A DNA stretch of 21,747 nt from an uncultured Clostridia bacterium. Its GTDB lineage: Bacteria; Bacillota; Clostridia; Christensenellales; Aristaeellaceae. Shown in pieces: positions 1 through 7,534 of this stretch. The stretch spans positions 1-21,747 of the forward strand of contig CAKTXP010000021.1 in NCBI GenBank assembly GCA_934631055.1, written 5' to 3'. The notes below the pieces were generated by a model. It searched no databases, was not told the origin of the DNA, and saw only the letters and a program-made list of their open reading frames with translations. The position numbers and the translations under genes were made by a program. The first letter of the stretch is position 1; the number at the start of each line of letters is the position of its first letter.

Positions 1-96
1 AAATGCAATAAGACGTGTTCCTATCCGCTCGTATCAGGTTACAATACTGATGCAGGCGTTTTTATATCGCAATTTACCAAAGAAAGCGGTCGATAG
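1..96 (+). CDS. C-terminal end of an unidentified protein (partial)
   Basis: Frame 1 is open from the first base of the window to a TAG at 94-96, giving 31 residues that end in SQFTKESGR. The stop lies two bases before the ATG of comEC, which is typical operon spacing, so this is plausibly the 3' end of an upstream co-transcribed gene. The fragment is too short and shows no motif I recognise. Frame 2 is also open here and continues into comEC as a shadow frame, so the choice of frame 1 rests only on the well-placed stop. Confidence is low. Confidence 0.35.
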   Translation, partial: KCNKTCSYPLVSGYNTDAGVFISQFTKESGR

Positions 97-98
97 GA

Positions 99-2426
99 AT
101 GAAGAAGGAACATGTCTTTGCGCCCGTTATGGTATTTCCTGTTCGACGCAGGCTGATGGGCTGGACAATTGCTTATTTGACCGGAATATTTGCGGCGAAC
201 CTTATCGGTTATTCTGTAAAACTGACTGTTTTCGTATGCGCTTTTTTGATTCTGCTGGGAATTTTCCGTACTCGGCATCGAAAGAGCGTATTTTTATTGA
301 TTTGTATCGCGATGCTCTTTGCTGGAAATAGTCTGGCTGGGAGGCGGCTTTCGGAACGGGATTTGGCGACTTTGCCGAAAACCGCCATAACGGGAGAAGT
401 GGACGCAATCAAGTACGGGAATCGGGTCTGGCTGAAGGATGTTGTATGCGGCGAGGAAGATGCGAAAACGCATCGCGTGCTGGTGACGCTGATGGGCGAC
501 GATACGGATAAAACGGTTCGTGTTGGTCAGTGCGTAAGCGGCATCGGCAGATTGTTTGAACCGGAAGAAGCGCGCAATCCTGGTGGAACGAATCAACGTG
601 TTTATGCGCTTGCCAGGGATTATGAATTGTCGGGTTATATCCAATCCGGATGGACTGCGGAGGGAAGCGAAGCCTTTTCCATTCGAGAAAGTCTGCGCAG
701 ACTGCGCGAAAAACTGCTCGAACACTTGCGCGGTACGTTCGGTGAAAGCTCTCCACTGTTCGAAGCTATCCTTCTGGGTGAAAGAAACAGCATGGATGAC
801 GAAATCGTAAACGCCATGCGATTGACGGGAGCGATTCATCTGCTGACCGTATCAGGACTGCATGTGACGCTGCTTGCCGGTATGCTTGAGATGCTGCTCA
901 GAAGATTGTCGATCCGGAAGAAAAGCAGATTTGTTGTGGAAACGGCTTTCTTATGTCTGTTTGCAGGTCTGACCGGCGCGGCGGCGGGAACGATTCGCGC
1001 GGTCATTATGGCGGCGATGCGCGCATGGGCGAAATGCAGAGGGAGAAGATATGAACCGTTGACCGCTCTTTCTGCCGCGGCGCTTTTTATGACGATTTAT
1101 AACCCGATATGGGTATTGGATGCGTCGTTCCAATTTTCGTTTTCGGTCGTTCTGGGCATATTGCTGTTGAGAAAATGGGTCGAGGCTGTTTTGACGAAGT
1201 GTTCGCTGATTCGGCGTTGTCCGTATCTGCGCGATTTATTGTGCATCAGCCTTTGCGCGCAGATTGCCGCTGTTCCCATGCAGCTGACGTTCTACGGCTA
1301 TATTTCGCTGGTTTCTCTGCCGATGAATCTGATTACGGGTGTCATGATGCCGTATTTGATGAACGGTGGTCTGCTTTGCGCGGTTTTCTCGGCGTTTGTT
1401 CCGAGCGCAAAAGGTTTGATTGCTTTCTGCGCATCTGCACCCATTGCTGTATTTGAAAAGCTGAGTCTGCGGTTTGCTGAAATCGGCGTTTTGCGTCTGC
1501 CTGCGCCTTATCCATGGATGATACCGGTTGCGTTTATCGCAATGGCGTTGTTCGGGGATGCCATTCGATTCGGCAGAGGGAAAAGATGGGCGTTCATAGC
1601 GACGGTTGTTCTGCTGACGGCGGGTTATCTGTGCAGGTTTTGTCCCATATGGCGCTATGTTCAGCTGGACGTGGGACAGGGCGACGCGGCAGTCCTGCGT
1701 CACGGAAGGCAGGCGGTACTCGTTGATGTCGGAAAAGCAAATGGCAAGGAGACGATTCGGTATCTGCGGCATGAAGGTCTGTATGTTGATACAGTGATCC
1801 TTTCGCATTTGGATGAAGACCATGCGGGCGCACTGAAAGAACTGATGGATTCTGAAATACAGATCAGTCGGATTGTCCTTCCGGCTGGATTGGAAGAAAG
1901 CGAAGCCTGTGACACCGTTCGCGCGGGTCTTGATGCGGCGCATGAAGCGGGTGTAAACATCATCAAAACAGGCGCAGGCGAAAAGATTGAGGCGCTCGGG
2001 ATACAGATGGATGTGCTGGCTCCGGGAGATTGGAAGAAGAAAGAGGACAACGATTATTCTCTCGTGCTTTATGTCGAAATCGAAAATGCGGCGCTTTTGC
2101 TGACGGGCGATTCGCCTACAACTTCAGAGCAGTACGCCATACCGGTATGCGACGTCCTCAAGGTTTCGCATCATGGCAGTCCATACGCGACAAGCGACGC
2201 ATTTATCCATCAGGCAGAACCCCAAATCGCCTTGATCAGCGTCGGCAGAAACAGCTATGGTCATCCCGCGCAGCGGGTCATAGATTCACTGGAGGAAAAC
2301 GGCGCGTATGTGGTGCGGACCGATGAGGGCGGGTGCATTACGCTCTGGTTGGGAAAGCGGAAGATGGCGCTTCAAACTTACTGCGCGTCATCATTAAAAC
2401 CGGTCATTCTGGCATATACTCGTTGA
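99..2426 (+). CDS. comEC: ComEC/Rec2-family DNA internalisation protein
   Basis: A polytopic membrane protein of 775 aa, the usual length for full ComEC, which forms the channel that carries single-stranded DNA across the membrane in natural transformation. The order is classical: an N-terminal membrane pair with a DUF4131-like soluble part (residues about 20-200), the Competence domain with the motif LLTVSGLHVTLLAG near residue 250 and many helices to about 510, then a metallo-beta-lactamase-like domain. That last domain shows LDVGQGDAAVLRHG near 525, SHLDEDHAGAL near 570 and SHHGSPYATSD near 690, so the metal-binding motifs are largely intact. The start at 99 has only a weak AGGA just upstream, and Met11 (129) or Met20 (156) have no better site. 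No comEA or comEB is visible here. It probably forms an operon with the ParB-like gene, whose start lies 28 bases downstream. Confidence 0.95.
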   Translation: MKKEHVFAPVMVFPVRRRLMGWTIAYLTGIFAANLIGYSVKLTVFVCAFLILLGIFRTRHRKSVFLLICIAMLFAGNSLAGRRLSERDLATLPKTAITGEVDAIKYGNRVWLKDVVCGEEDAKTHRVLVTLMGDDTDKTVRVGQCVSGIGRLFEPEEARNPGGTNQRVYALARDYELSGYIQSGWTAEGSEAFSIRESLRRLREKLLEHLRGTFGESSPLFEAILLGERNSMDDEIVNAMRLTGAIHLLTVSGLHVTLLAGMLEMLLRRLSIRKKSRFVVETAFLCLFAGLTGAAAGTIRAVIMAAMRAWAKCRGRRYEPLTALSAAALFMTIYNPIWVLDASFQFSFSVVLGILLLRKWVEAVLTKCSLIRRCPYLRDLLCISLCAQIAAVPMQLTFYGYISLVSLPMNLITGVMMPYLMNGGLLCAVFSAFVPSAKGLIAFCASAPIAVFEKLSLRFAEIGVLRLPAPYPWMIPVAFIAMALFGDAIRFGRGKRWAFIATVVLLTAGYLCRFCPIWRYVQLDVGQGDAAVLRHGRQAVLVDVGKANGKETIRYLRHEGLYVDTVILSHLDEDHAGALKELMDSEIQISRIVLPAGLEESEACDTVRAGLDAAHEAGVNIIKTGAGEKIEALGIQMDVLAPGDWKKKEDNDYSLVLYVEIENAALLLTGDSPTTSEQYAIPVCDVLKVSHHGSPYATSDAFIHQAEPQIALISVGRNSYGHPAQRVIDSLEENGAYVVRTDEGGCITLWLGKRKMALQTYCASSLKPVILAYTR

Positions 2427-2440
2427 CAGATGGCTGGCGC

Positions 2441-2449
2441 AAGGGGGAA
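2441..2449 (+). promoter_or_regulatory. Ribosome binding site that sets a GTG start
   Basis: AAGGGGGAA lies 5 bases before GTG 2455. It supports this start over the later in-frame Met14 and Met17 codons of the ParB-like gene. Confidence 0.6.
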
Positions 2450-2454
2450 TCGCG

Positions 2455-3216
2455 GTGAAAAGAAGACAAGCCGCACAAACGGACAAAACCGGTATGCAGG
2501 TCATGCGTCTGAGCGTGGAGGACATATACGGCGAAATGATACCCGAGCGCGCAAAGGAGGACGCTTCGCTGCCTATACTGGCGGCGTCTATTGCCAAACA
2601 TGGGCTTTTACAGCCCATTATCGTGCAGCAAAATGAGGATGCAGGGCGTTATAAGCTGGTCTGCGGGGCGCGGCGGCTGGCAGCATGCCGCATGCTGGGT
2701 AAAAAGACGATCGACGCGCTCCTGCTTTCGGGGGACAGAATGGATGCCGCAGCATGTTTTATGGAAGAAGATATGACGCGCAAGCCGATTTCTTTTCTGG
2801 AAAGCGCCGGTTTATTTGCCAGACCCGGCATCATGTCGCGCTGCATACTGCCGCCGCAGACAGCGACACGGTATACGCGCATGCTTGCGTTGGATGAGCA
2901 GACTCGACAGGCGGCAAGCGCTCTTTCTCTGGAGCAGGCAGAACCGCTGCTTTTAATCTCCGGAGCGGAACAGCGGCTGGAAGCGGCTCAAACGATTGCC
3001 CAGAGGAACCTCACCCCCATGCAGGCGCGGCGTTTGGCGTTGCAGAGCATCGCCGTATCGGAAAAAGCGACGGGCAGGCGGCGCGCAGTCCGTGGCGTGA
3101 TGGAGAATTTGCAGCGGATATGCGACGAGTTGAATGCACAGGGGATTTCGGCGACGGTCGGCGTGCATGCCCAAAATCAGGGGCTTTGCATGCAGATTTT
3201 TATAAAAAATAAGTAG
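2455..3216 (+). CDS. Solo, divergent ParB/Noc-family protein
   Basis: 253 aa from a GTG start. ParB-family proteins bind DNA sites and use CTP to slide as clamps in chromosome segregation or nucleoid occlusion. The N-terminal ParB/Srx-like fold is clear: LPILAASIAKHGLLQPIIV (residues 39-57) and YKLVCGARRLAACRMLG (66-82). The CTP-box GERR is here GARR (71-74), and the second box, usually ENIQR, reads EDMTRK (105-110). Residues about 130-195 align by eye with the helical DNA-binding part (TATRYTRMLALDEQTRQA, then a region resembling ParB's GHARALL stretch). The last 45 residues resemble the ParB C-terminal dimer domain. No parA neighbour is present. It lies 28 bases after comEC, probably co-transcribed. 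It could be Spo0J-like, Noc-like or a paralogue with lost CTPase function; the family call is firm, the role is not. Confidence 0.8.
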   Translation: MKRRQAAQTDKTGMQVMRLSVEDIYGEMIPERAKEDASLPILAASIAKHGLLQPIIVQQNEDAGRYKLVCGARRLAACRMLGKKTIDALLLSGDRMDAAACFMEEDMTRKPISFLESAGLFARPGIMSRCILPPQTATRYTRMLALDEQTRQAASALSLEQAEPLLLISGAEQRLEAAQTIAQRNLTPMQARRLALQSIAVSEKATGRRRAVRGVMENLQRICDELNAQGISATVGVHAQNQGLCMQIFIKNK

Positions 3217-3262
3217 TCACTTCTCAAAAGCAGGAAAACAGAATGGGAATGGGGAAATAAAC

Positions 3263-3268
3263 TATAAT
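3263..3268 (+). promoter_or_regulatory. Possible -10 box upstream of degV
   Basis: A perfect TATAAT sits 36 bases before the degV start. No good -35 hexamer is found 16-18 bases upstream (AGAATG at 17). It is either a promoter dependent on an activator or chance in an AT-rich gap. Confidence 0.35.
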
Positions 3269-3303
3269 ACCTATCTGCTTTTACGGCAGGGAAAGGAATA
3301 ACG

Positions 3304-4176
3304 ATGTACACGATTCTTACGGATTCCTGTTCTGATTTAAACCCGCAAATCGCTGCCCAGTTTGACGATCTGGAGGTGCTGCCTCTTTCTTATACGATCT
3401 CCGGTGTGACCAGCTGTGATTCGTTTGACAGCGCGGAAAAGGGAACGGCGTTTTATGATCGGCTGAGAGCTGGAGAGAGCTGCACGACGTCGCAGGTCTC
3501 TCCCGGAGAGTTTTTTGATGCTTTTAAGAAACACGCGCAGAAGGGCGAAGCGATCCTCGGTCTGCTCTTTTCGTCCGCTTTGTCCGGAACGTATGCTTCT
3601 GCATGCGTAGCGCGCGACATGGTGCTTGAAGAGATTCCGGATGCGCGCATTGAGCTGATCGATACGCTGGCTGCCAGCGCGGGAGAGGGATTGATCGTCT
3701 ATGACGCGCTGCTGAATCGTAAAGCGGGCATGAGCCTTGAAGATAACGCGGCATGGGTTCGTGAGCGTTTGCAGCATTATGCACACTGGTTCACGGTGGA
3801 CGATCTGCATTTTCTCAAGCGGGGCGGACGCTGTTCTCCGTCTGCGGCATTCTTTGGAACGATGCTCAAGATCAAGCCGGTTCTGCACGTAGACAGCGAG
3901 GGACGGCTGATTGCGCGCAGCAAAGTCCGCGGGCGCATGCAGGCGCTTCGTGCCGTCGCCATGAAATTCGGCGAATTAGGCGCAAATAAGAATCAGATGG
4001 TTTTTATCAGCCACGGCGACTGCGAAAAAGATGCGCTGTATATCAAGGAAACGCTGGTCAAGGAATTCGGGTGCGATCCGGCGAAGATCGTGCTCAGCCT
4101 GGTCGGACCGGTTATCGGAAGCCATTCCGGTCCCGGTACGGTTGCGCTTTTCTTCCGCGGCAGGGATCGCGGCTGA
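3304..4176 (+). CDS. DegV-family fatty-acid-binding protein
   Basis: 290 aa, the usual DegV length. DegV (FakB-like) proteins hold a fatty acid in a two-domain fold; the best-known members present it to the FakA kinase for phosphorylation before entry into phospholipid synthesis. Family motifs visible are TDSCSDL (residues 6-12), CTTSQVSPGEFFDAF (residues about 60-74), LFSSALSGTYASA near 88-100 and LKRGGRCSP near 173-181. The ATG at 3304 has a clear site, AGGGAAAGGAATA, just before it. The stop overlaps the tadA start by one base (TGATG at 4174-4178), so translation is likely coupled. No fakA is seen in the window, so which DegV paralogue this is cannot be decided. Confidence 0.9.
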   Translation: MYTILTDSCSDLNPQIAAQFDDLEVLPLSYTISGVTSCDSFDSAEKGTAFYDRLRAGESCTTSQVSPGEFFDAFKKHAQKGEAILGLLFSSALSGTYASACVARDMVLEEIPDARIELIDTLAASAGEGLIVYDALLNRKAGMSLEDNAAWVRERLQHYAHWFTVDDLHFLKRGGRCSPSAAFFGTMLKIKPVLHVDSEGRLIARSKVRGRMQALRAVAMKFGELGANKNQMVFISHGDCEKDALYIKETLVKEFGCDPAKIVLSLVGPVIGSHSGPGTVALFFRGRDRG

Positions 4177-4622
4177 TGCGGGAGCAGATGATGCGGCGGG
4201 CGCTTAAGCTTGCCGAAGAAGCGCAGCTTGCGGGAGAAGTTCCGGTGGGTGCAGTCGTTGTCTGCGGTGATAAAGTGATTTCGCAGGCGCGCAATGAGCG
4301 CGAAGAAACAGGCGACCCGACGGCGCATGCGGAGGTTTTGGCGCTTCGACGCGCTGCAAAAGCGCTGGGGCGCAGGCGTCTTGATAGATGTACGCTGTAT
4401 GTAACGCTGGAACCCTGTCCTATGTGCGCAGGCACAGCCGTGATGGCAGGCGTAGACGAGATCGTCTACGGCGCATATGACCCGCGGTGCGGATGCGCGG
4501 GAAGCGTATACGCGCTTCCTGAGGATAACGCATTTGGCAGGGTGATTCCCTGTATAGGCGGCGTGCTGGAAGAAGAATGCCGTGATATGCTGGATGAGTT
4601 TTTTCTTTCAAAACGAAAATAG
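4176..4622 (+). CDS. tadA: tRNA-specific adenosine deaminase
   Basis: 148 aa, typical for TadA, which converts A34 of tRNA-Arg(ACG) to inosine so that one tRNA reads several codons. The zinc deaminase signature is complete: HAE at 51-53 (H ligand and catalytic Glu) and PCPMC at 80-84 (two Cys ligands). The N-terminal EVPVGAVVV (21-29) is characteristic. I chose the ATG at 4176 because it overlaps the degV stop and gives the usual N-terminal length. GGGAG at 4180-4184 could instead serve the ATG codons at 4188 or 4191, which would remove 4-5 residues. Family members also include guanine and cytosine deaminases, but the motif spacing fits TadA best. It is the last gene before a terminator. Confidence 0.9.
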   Translation: MREQMMRRALKLAEEAQLAGEVPVGAVVVCGDKVISQARNEREETGDPTAHAEVLALRRAAKALGRRRLDRCTLYVTLEPCPMCAGTAVMAGVDEIVYGAYDPRCGCAGSVYALPEDNAFGRVIPCIGGVLEEECRDMLDEFFLSKRK

Positions 4623-4631
4623 GGCTGTATA

Positions 4632-4661
4632 GGGACGTGCGATGGGCATGTCCCTTATTTT
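4632..4661 (+). terminator. Intrinsic terminator after tadA
   Basis: GGGACGTGC (4632-4640) pairs with GCATGTCCC (4646-4654) through a 5-base loop, giving a 9-bp stem with one G-U pair, followed by TTATTTT. It ends the comEC-tadA transcription block. Confidence 0.8.
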
Positions 4662-4707
4662 GACATTTTAAAGGCTTGTAATCTGCCGTTTTTTATCGAA
4701 ATTGAAC

Positions 4708-4736
4708 TTGACAGGCACATTAAAAGCATGTATATT
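4708..4736 (+). promoter_or_regulatory. Sigma-A promoter of lysA
   Basis: A perfect TTGACA at 4708-4713 and TATATT at 4731-4736 are separated by exactly 17 bases. Transcription should start near 4743, leaving a leader of about 43 bases, too short for a lysine riboswitch. Confidence 0.85.
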
Positions 4737-4785
4737 GATGGTACATTGCATTTTGCGCTTTAGCACGCAGAGAAAAGAGGAAAAC

Positions 4786-6057
4786 ATGAGCAGCAAAAAG
4801 CCGTTCTTGACGCTTGAGCAGGCGAAGGAGATCACAGCTCAGTATCCGACGCCTTTCCATATTTACAATGAGGCGGGCATCCGTCGTACGGCGCGCGCGC
4901 TGAAAGACGCGTTTTCGTGGAATCCGAATTTCAAGGAGTATTTTGCGGTAAAGGCAACGCCCAATCCGTTCATCCTCAAGATCTTGAAGGAAGAGGGATG
5001 CGGCGTAGACTGCTCGTCGGAAACGGAATTGATGCTCAGCAAGGCATCAGGGTTTTCCGGTCATGAGATCATGTTTTCTTCCAATGAAACGCAGGGGCGC
5101 GAGTTTGCGCGAGCCAATAGACAGGGCGCGATCATCAATTTGGATGACTTTACGCTGATCGACACGCTGGAATCTGCCTGCGGAATTCCGGAAACGGTCT
5201 GCTGTCGCTATAATCCGGGCGGAGAGTTCTCTATCGGTAATCATATTATGGATCAGCCAAAAGACGCCAAATACGGTATGACCCGTGCTCAGCTGACGCA
5301 GGCTTACCGCGCTTTGATGCAGAAGGGTGCGAAACGTTTTGGACTGCATGCTTTCCTTGCGTCCAATACGCTGACCAACGCGTATTATCCGACGCTTGCG
5401 CGCATCCTCTTTACGACGGCGGTTGAACTTCAGCGGGAAACCGGCGCGAAGATTGCGTTTATTAACCTTTCCGGCGGCGTGGGGATTCCGTATCGTCCGG
5501 AAGAAGCGGAAAATGACATCCGCGAGATCGGCGAAGGCGTGCGCAAAGCGTATGAGGAAGTCCTTGTTCCCGCCGGTATGGGAGATGCCGCGATCTTTAC
5601 GGAGCTGGGGCGGTTCATGCTGGGACCGAATGGCGCGCTGGTCACGACAGCCTGCCACGAGAAGCATACCTATAAGGAATATATCGGCGTTGACGCCTGT
5701 GCCTGCAATTTGATGCGTCCTGCCATGTACGGCGCGTATCACCATATTACAGTGCTTGGTAAGGAAGATGCGCCCTGCGATCACGTCTATGATGTTGTAG
5801 GCAGCCTGTGCGAGAACAACGATAAGTTTGCGATAAATCGGCAGCTGCCGGAAATTGATCGCGGCGACCTGTTGTATATCCATGATACGGGCGCACACGG
5901 CTTTTCGATGGGCTATAACTATAATGGCAAACTCCGCAGCGCGGAATTGCTGCTTCACGAGGATGGAAGTGTGCAGATGATTCGCCGTGCGGAAACGCCT
6001 GCGGATTATTTTGCGACATTTGATTTCGCCGGACTTGATTTTGATAAGGATTGGTAA
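4786..6057 (+). CDS. lysA: Diaminopimelate decarboxylase-type PLP enzyme (fold type III)
   Basis: 423 aa from the ATG with AGAGGAAA just upstream; an upstream in-frame ATG (4702) lies in the promoter and is not used. These enzymes decarboxylate meso-diaminopimelate to lysine, the last step of lysine synthesis. The PLP lysine is K56 in YFAVKATPNP. Other motifs are GCGVDCSSETEL, NLSGGVGIPY, ELGRFMLGPNG (phosphate-binding GR), GSLCENNDKF (catalytic Cys-Glu) and GFSMGYNYNGKLR near the end. The usual HIGS segment after the barrel strand is replaced by HAFLASNTLTN, which marks a divergent subgroup. Substrate could therefore differ (for example another basic D- or meso-amino acid). It has its own promoter and a terminator, so it appears monocistronic. 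Confidence 0.85.
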   Translation: MSSKKPFLTLEQAKEITAQYPTPFHIYNEAGIRRTARALKDAFSWNPNFKEYFAVKATPNPFILKILKEEGCGVDCSSETELMLSKASGFSGHEIMFSSNETQGREFARANRQGAIINLDDFTLIDTLESACGIPETVCCRYNPGGEFSIGNHIMDQPKDAKYGMTRAQLTQAYRALMQKGAKRFGLHAFLASNTLTNAYYPTLARILFTTAVELQRETGAKIAFINLSGGVGIPYRPEEAENDIREIGEGVRKAYEEVLVPAGMGDAAIFTELGRFMLGPNGALVTTACHEKHTYKEYIGVDACACNLMRPAMYGAYHHITVLGKEDAPCDHVYDVVGSLCENNDKFAINRQLPEIDRGDLLYIHDTGAHGFSMGYNYNGKLRSAELLLHEDGSVQMIRRAETPADYFATFDFAGLDFDKDW

Positions 6058-6145
6058 TGAAATGGGCTGAGTCCGCCTTCACTTCCGCCATAATTTACAA
6101 AGTTTCAAAGCTTATGTATACGAGTATCCCTTGTGTGATTCTCTA

Positions 6146-6200
6146 CGAAAAAACCGTTTTCCCGAATCGTTATCGTTTCGGAAAAACGGTTTTTTTTCGT
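6146..6200. terminator. Long bidirectional terminator between lysA and the serine hydrolase gene
   Basis: The arm AAAAAACCGTTTTCCCGAA pairs with TTCGGAAAAACGGTTTTTT over 19 positions with one mismatch, around a loop of about 10 bases. A T-run follows on the + strand, and the A-run at the 5' side gives a T-run on the - strand. It can stop lysA transcripts and those of the converging gene. Confidence 0.9.
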
Positions 6201-6201
6201 A

Positions 6202-7428
6202 TCAACTGAGCCAGCCCAATTCACGCATACGCGCTTCGATGGGCATATGAAGCATCTCGTCTTTGAAATAGACGTATTTCGCGGAAGAGGGAATGAGACT
6301 CCCATCCGTCCAGCGGATGACGCCGACGCCGCGTGCATCCAGTCCGAGCGCCTCCAACACGTTTTCTTCGGATGGCGTGATGTGAGAAACGCGTCCATGG
6401 CAGCGGTTTCCCAAAAACAGGACAAAGCGGTTTTGATCCGGATCGATGGAAAGATGGTTGCCCGTAAATCCGCTCAACCCGATAGAGCGACTGCCCATCC
6501 AATGCGGAACTTCGCTGAGCCGCTGTAACGGATGCTTGGCGAAGCAGAGATAGCCGAGGTATTGCCGATAGGTGCCGTCGCCATGCGGAAAGCCGGTGCG
6601 GTTTATGCCAATCGAGCAGAGCGATTCGCGGGAGAGAAGCTCGCCGGAGAGAAGCGCCTGTGCGAAGCGAACCATGTCTTTGCGAGTGGAGAATAATCCG
6701 GCGTGACCGCAGAGATCGCGCCCGCCTAAGCTGAGCGCGAGCGATTTGGGGTCATGCGGTATGCCGCAGGGCGTATTCGTGCGCAGAATATAGCGGCCGT
6801 TTTCGATGCGATGTTCATAGTTGTAACACATACAGCGCGAACGCAGTTCCTCGGGCACGACAGCGTATGTTTCAGGCATGCCGGCAGGGGCAAGTATCTG
6901 TTCGCGGATGACATCAAAAAGAGATTTGTGTGTCTTGGCTTCGATGACATACTTGATGACCATCGCATTGATATCAGAGTACACACGGATGTTGGGCGTT
7001 GGGCAGCGCTTTACTTCAAACAGCCGTCGCAGTCCTTCTTCGCGCGACGGCGCGGCGTCGATACGCTCCGGCGTTTGTAAGCTGACGCGGAAGGAGAGAA
7101 TGTCTCCGACCGACGTATCGGAAAGAAAAACAAACCGCGGGTCGATTTCCCCGACATATTCGTCAAGCGAAAGCAGACCGCTTTCTACGAGTGAAAGCGT
7201 GACGATTGTTGTAAAAAGCTTGGTCAGAGAAGCTAAATCGTAAATCGTGTCAGCACCAAGAGGGCGTTCACAGGGGACAAACCCGTTTTCGCTCAGATGG
7301 ATTTCCTGCGCACGACCGTATTGCGCCCATTCGCTATCCTTTTCGCTTCCGTATGCAGTCGTGATGCCGGTCAGCATGCGCGACTTGTCGCAAAGGAAAC
7401 GCATAGAATGGAGTAAACGTTCATCCAT
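6202..7428 (-). CDS. Beta-lactamase-fold serine hydrolase (class C/EstB-like)
   Basis: 408 aa starting at the ATG preceded by a consensus GGAGG (7436-7440 on the complementary strand). This start removes 16 residues of a longer open frame. The family covers class C beta-lactamases, D-Ala-D-Ala carboxypeptidases and esterases. The catalytic SxxK is S67-L-T-K70 in DLASLTKLF. The second motif, usually YxN, reads YSDIN (150-154). A later GHAGLFST and a GLSGFTGNHLSIDP segment match this subfamily, but the common GHTGFTG motif has Leu in place of His. There is no signal peptide or membrane segment, so it should be cytoplasmic. It is likely an esterase or peptidase rather than a resistance enzyme; substrate unknown. 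It lies divergent to the M20 peptidase gene. Confidence 0.85.
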   Translation of the reverse strand: MDERLLHSMRFLCDKSRMLTGITTAYGSEKDSEWAQYGRAQEIHLSENGFVPCERPLGADTIYDLASLTKLFTTIVTLSLVESGLLSLDEYVGEIDPRFVFLSDTSVGDILSFRVSLQTPERIDAAPSREEGLRRLFEVKRCPTPNIRVYSDINAMVIKYVIEAKTHKSLFDVIREQILAPAGMPETYAVVPEELRSRCMCYNYEHRIENGRYILRTNTPCGIPHDPKSLALSLGGRDLCGHAGLFSTRKDMVRFAQALLSGELLSRESLCSIGINRTGFPHGDGTYRQYLGYLCFAKHPLQRLSEVPHWMGSRSIGLSGFTGNHLSIDPDQNRFVLFLGNRCHGRVSHITPSEENVLEALGLDARGVGVIRWTDGSLIPSSAKYVYFKDEMLHMPIEARMRELGWLS

Positions 7429-7534
7429 AATATGACCTCCGAATATAAAAGGCACAGCAGACGGCAGGAAAAACACCCTGTTGTGTCCAAATCTAAATCT
7501 AAAATCGCTTTGGTTTACGAAAGGAGAAAAATAG

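Noticed and set aside
1236..1943. 235-codon - strand frame
   Set aside because: Fully antisense to comEC, with shadow-like composition and no ribosome binding site.
4662..4785. Possible lysine riboswitch or SRP RNA between tadA and lysA
   Set aside because: The promoter leaves a leader of about 43 bases, too short for a lysine riboswitch. SRP RNA, which follows tadA in Bacillus, shows no recognisable GGTGAA-type hairpin here.
6202..7428. Antibiotic-resistance beta-lactamase
   Set aside because: There is no signal peptide, the second motif is YSD, and the subfamily pattern fits cytoplasmic esterase or peptidase-like hydrolases.
7429..7534. Promoters in the gap between the divergent serine hydrolase and M20 genes
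   Set aside because: TATATT on the - strand lies only a few bases from the ribosome site, and the + strand TTGTGT/TAAAAT pair is 13 bases apart. Neither is a credible promoter; only a short AAATCT direct repeat is seen.
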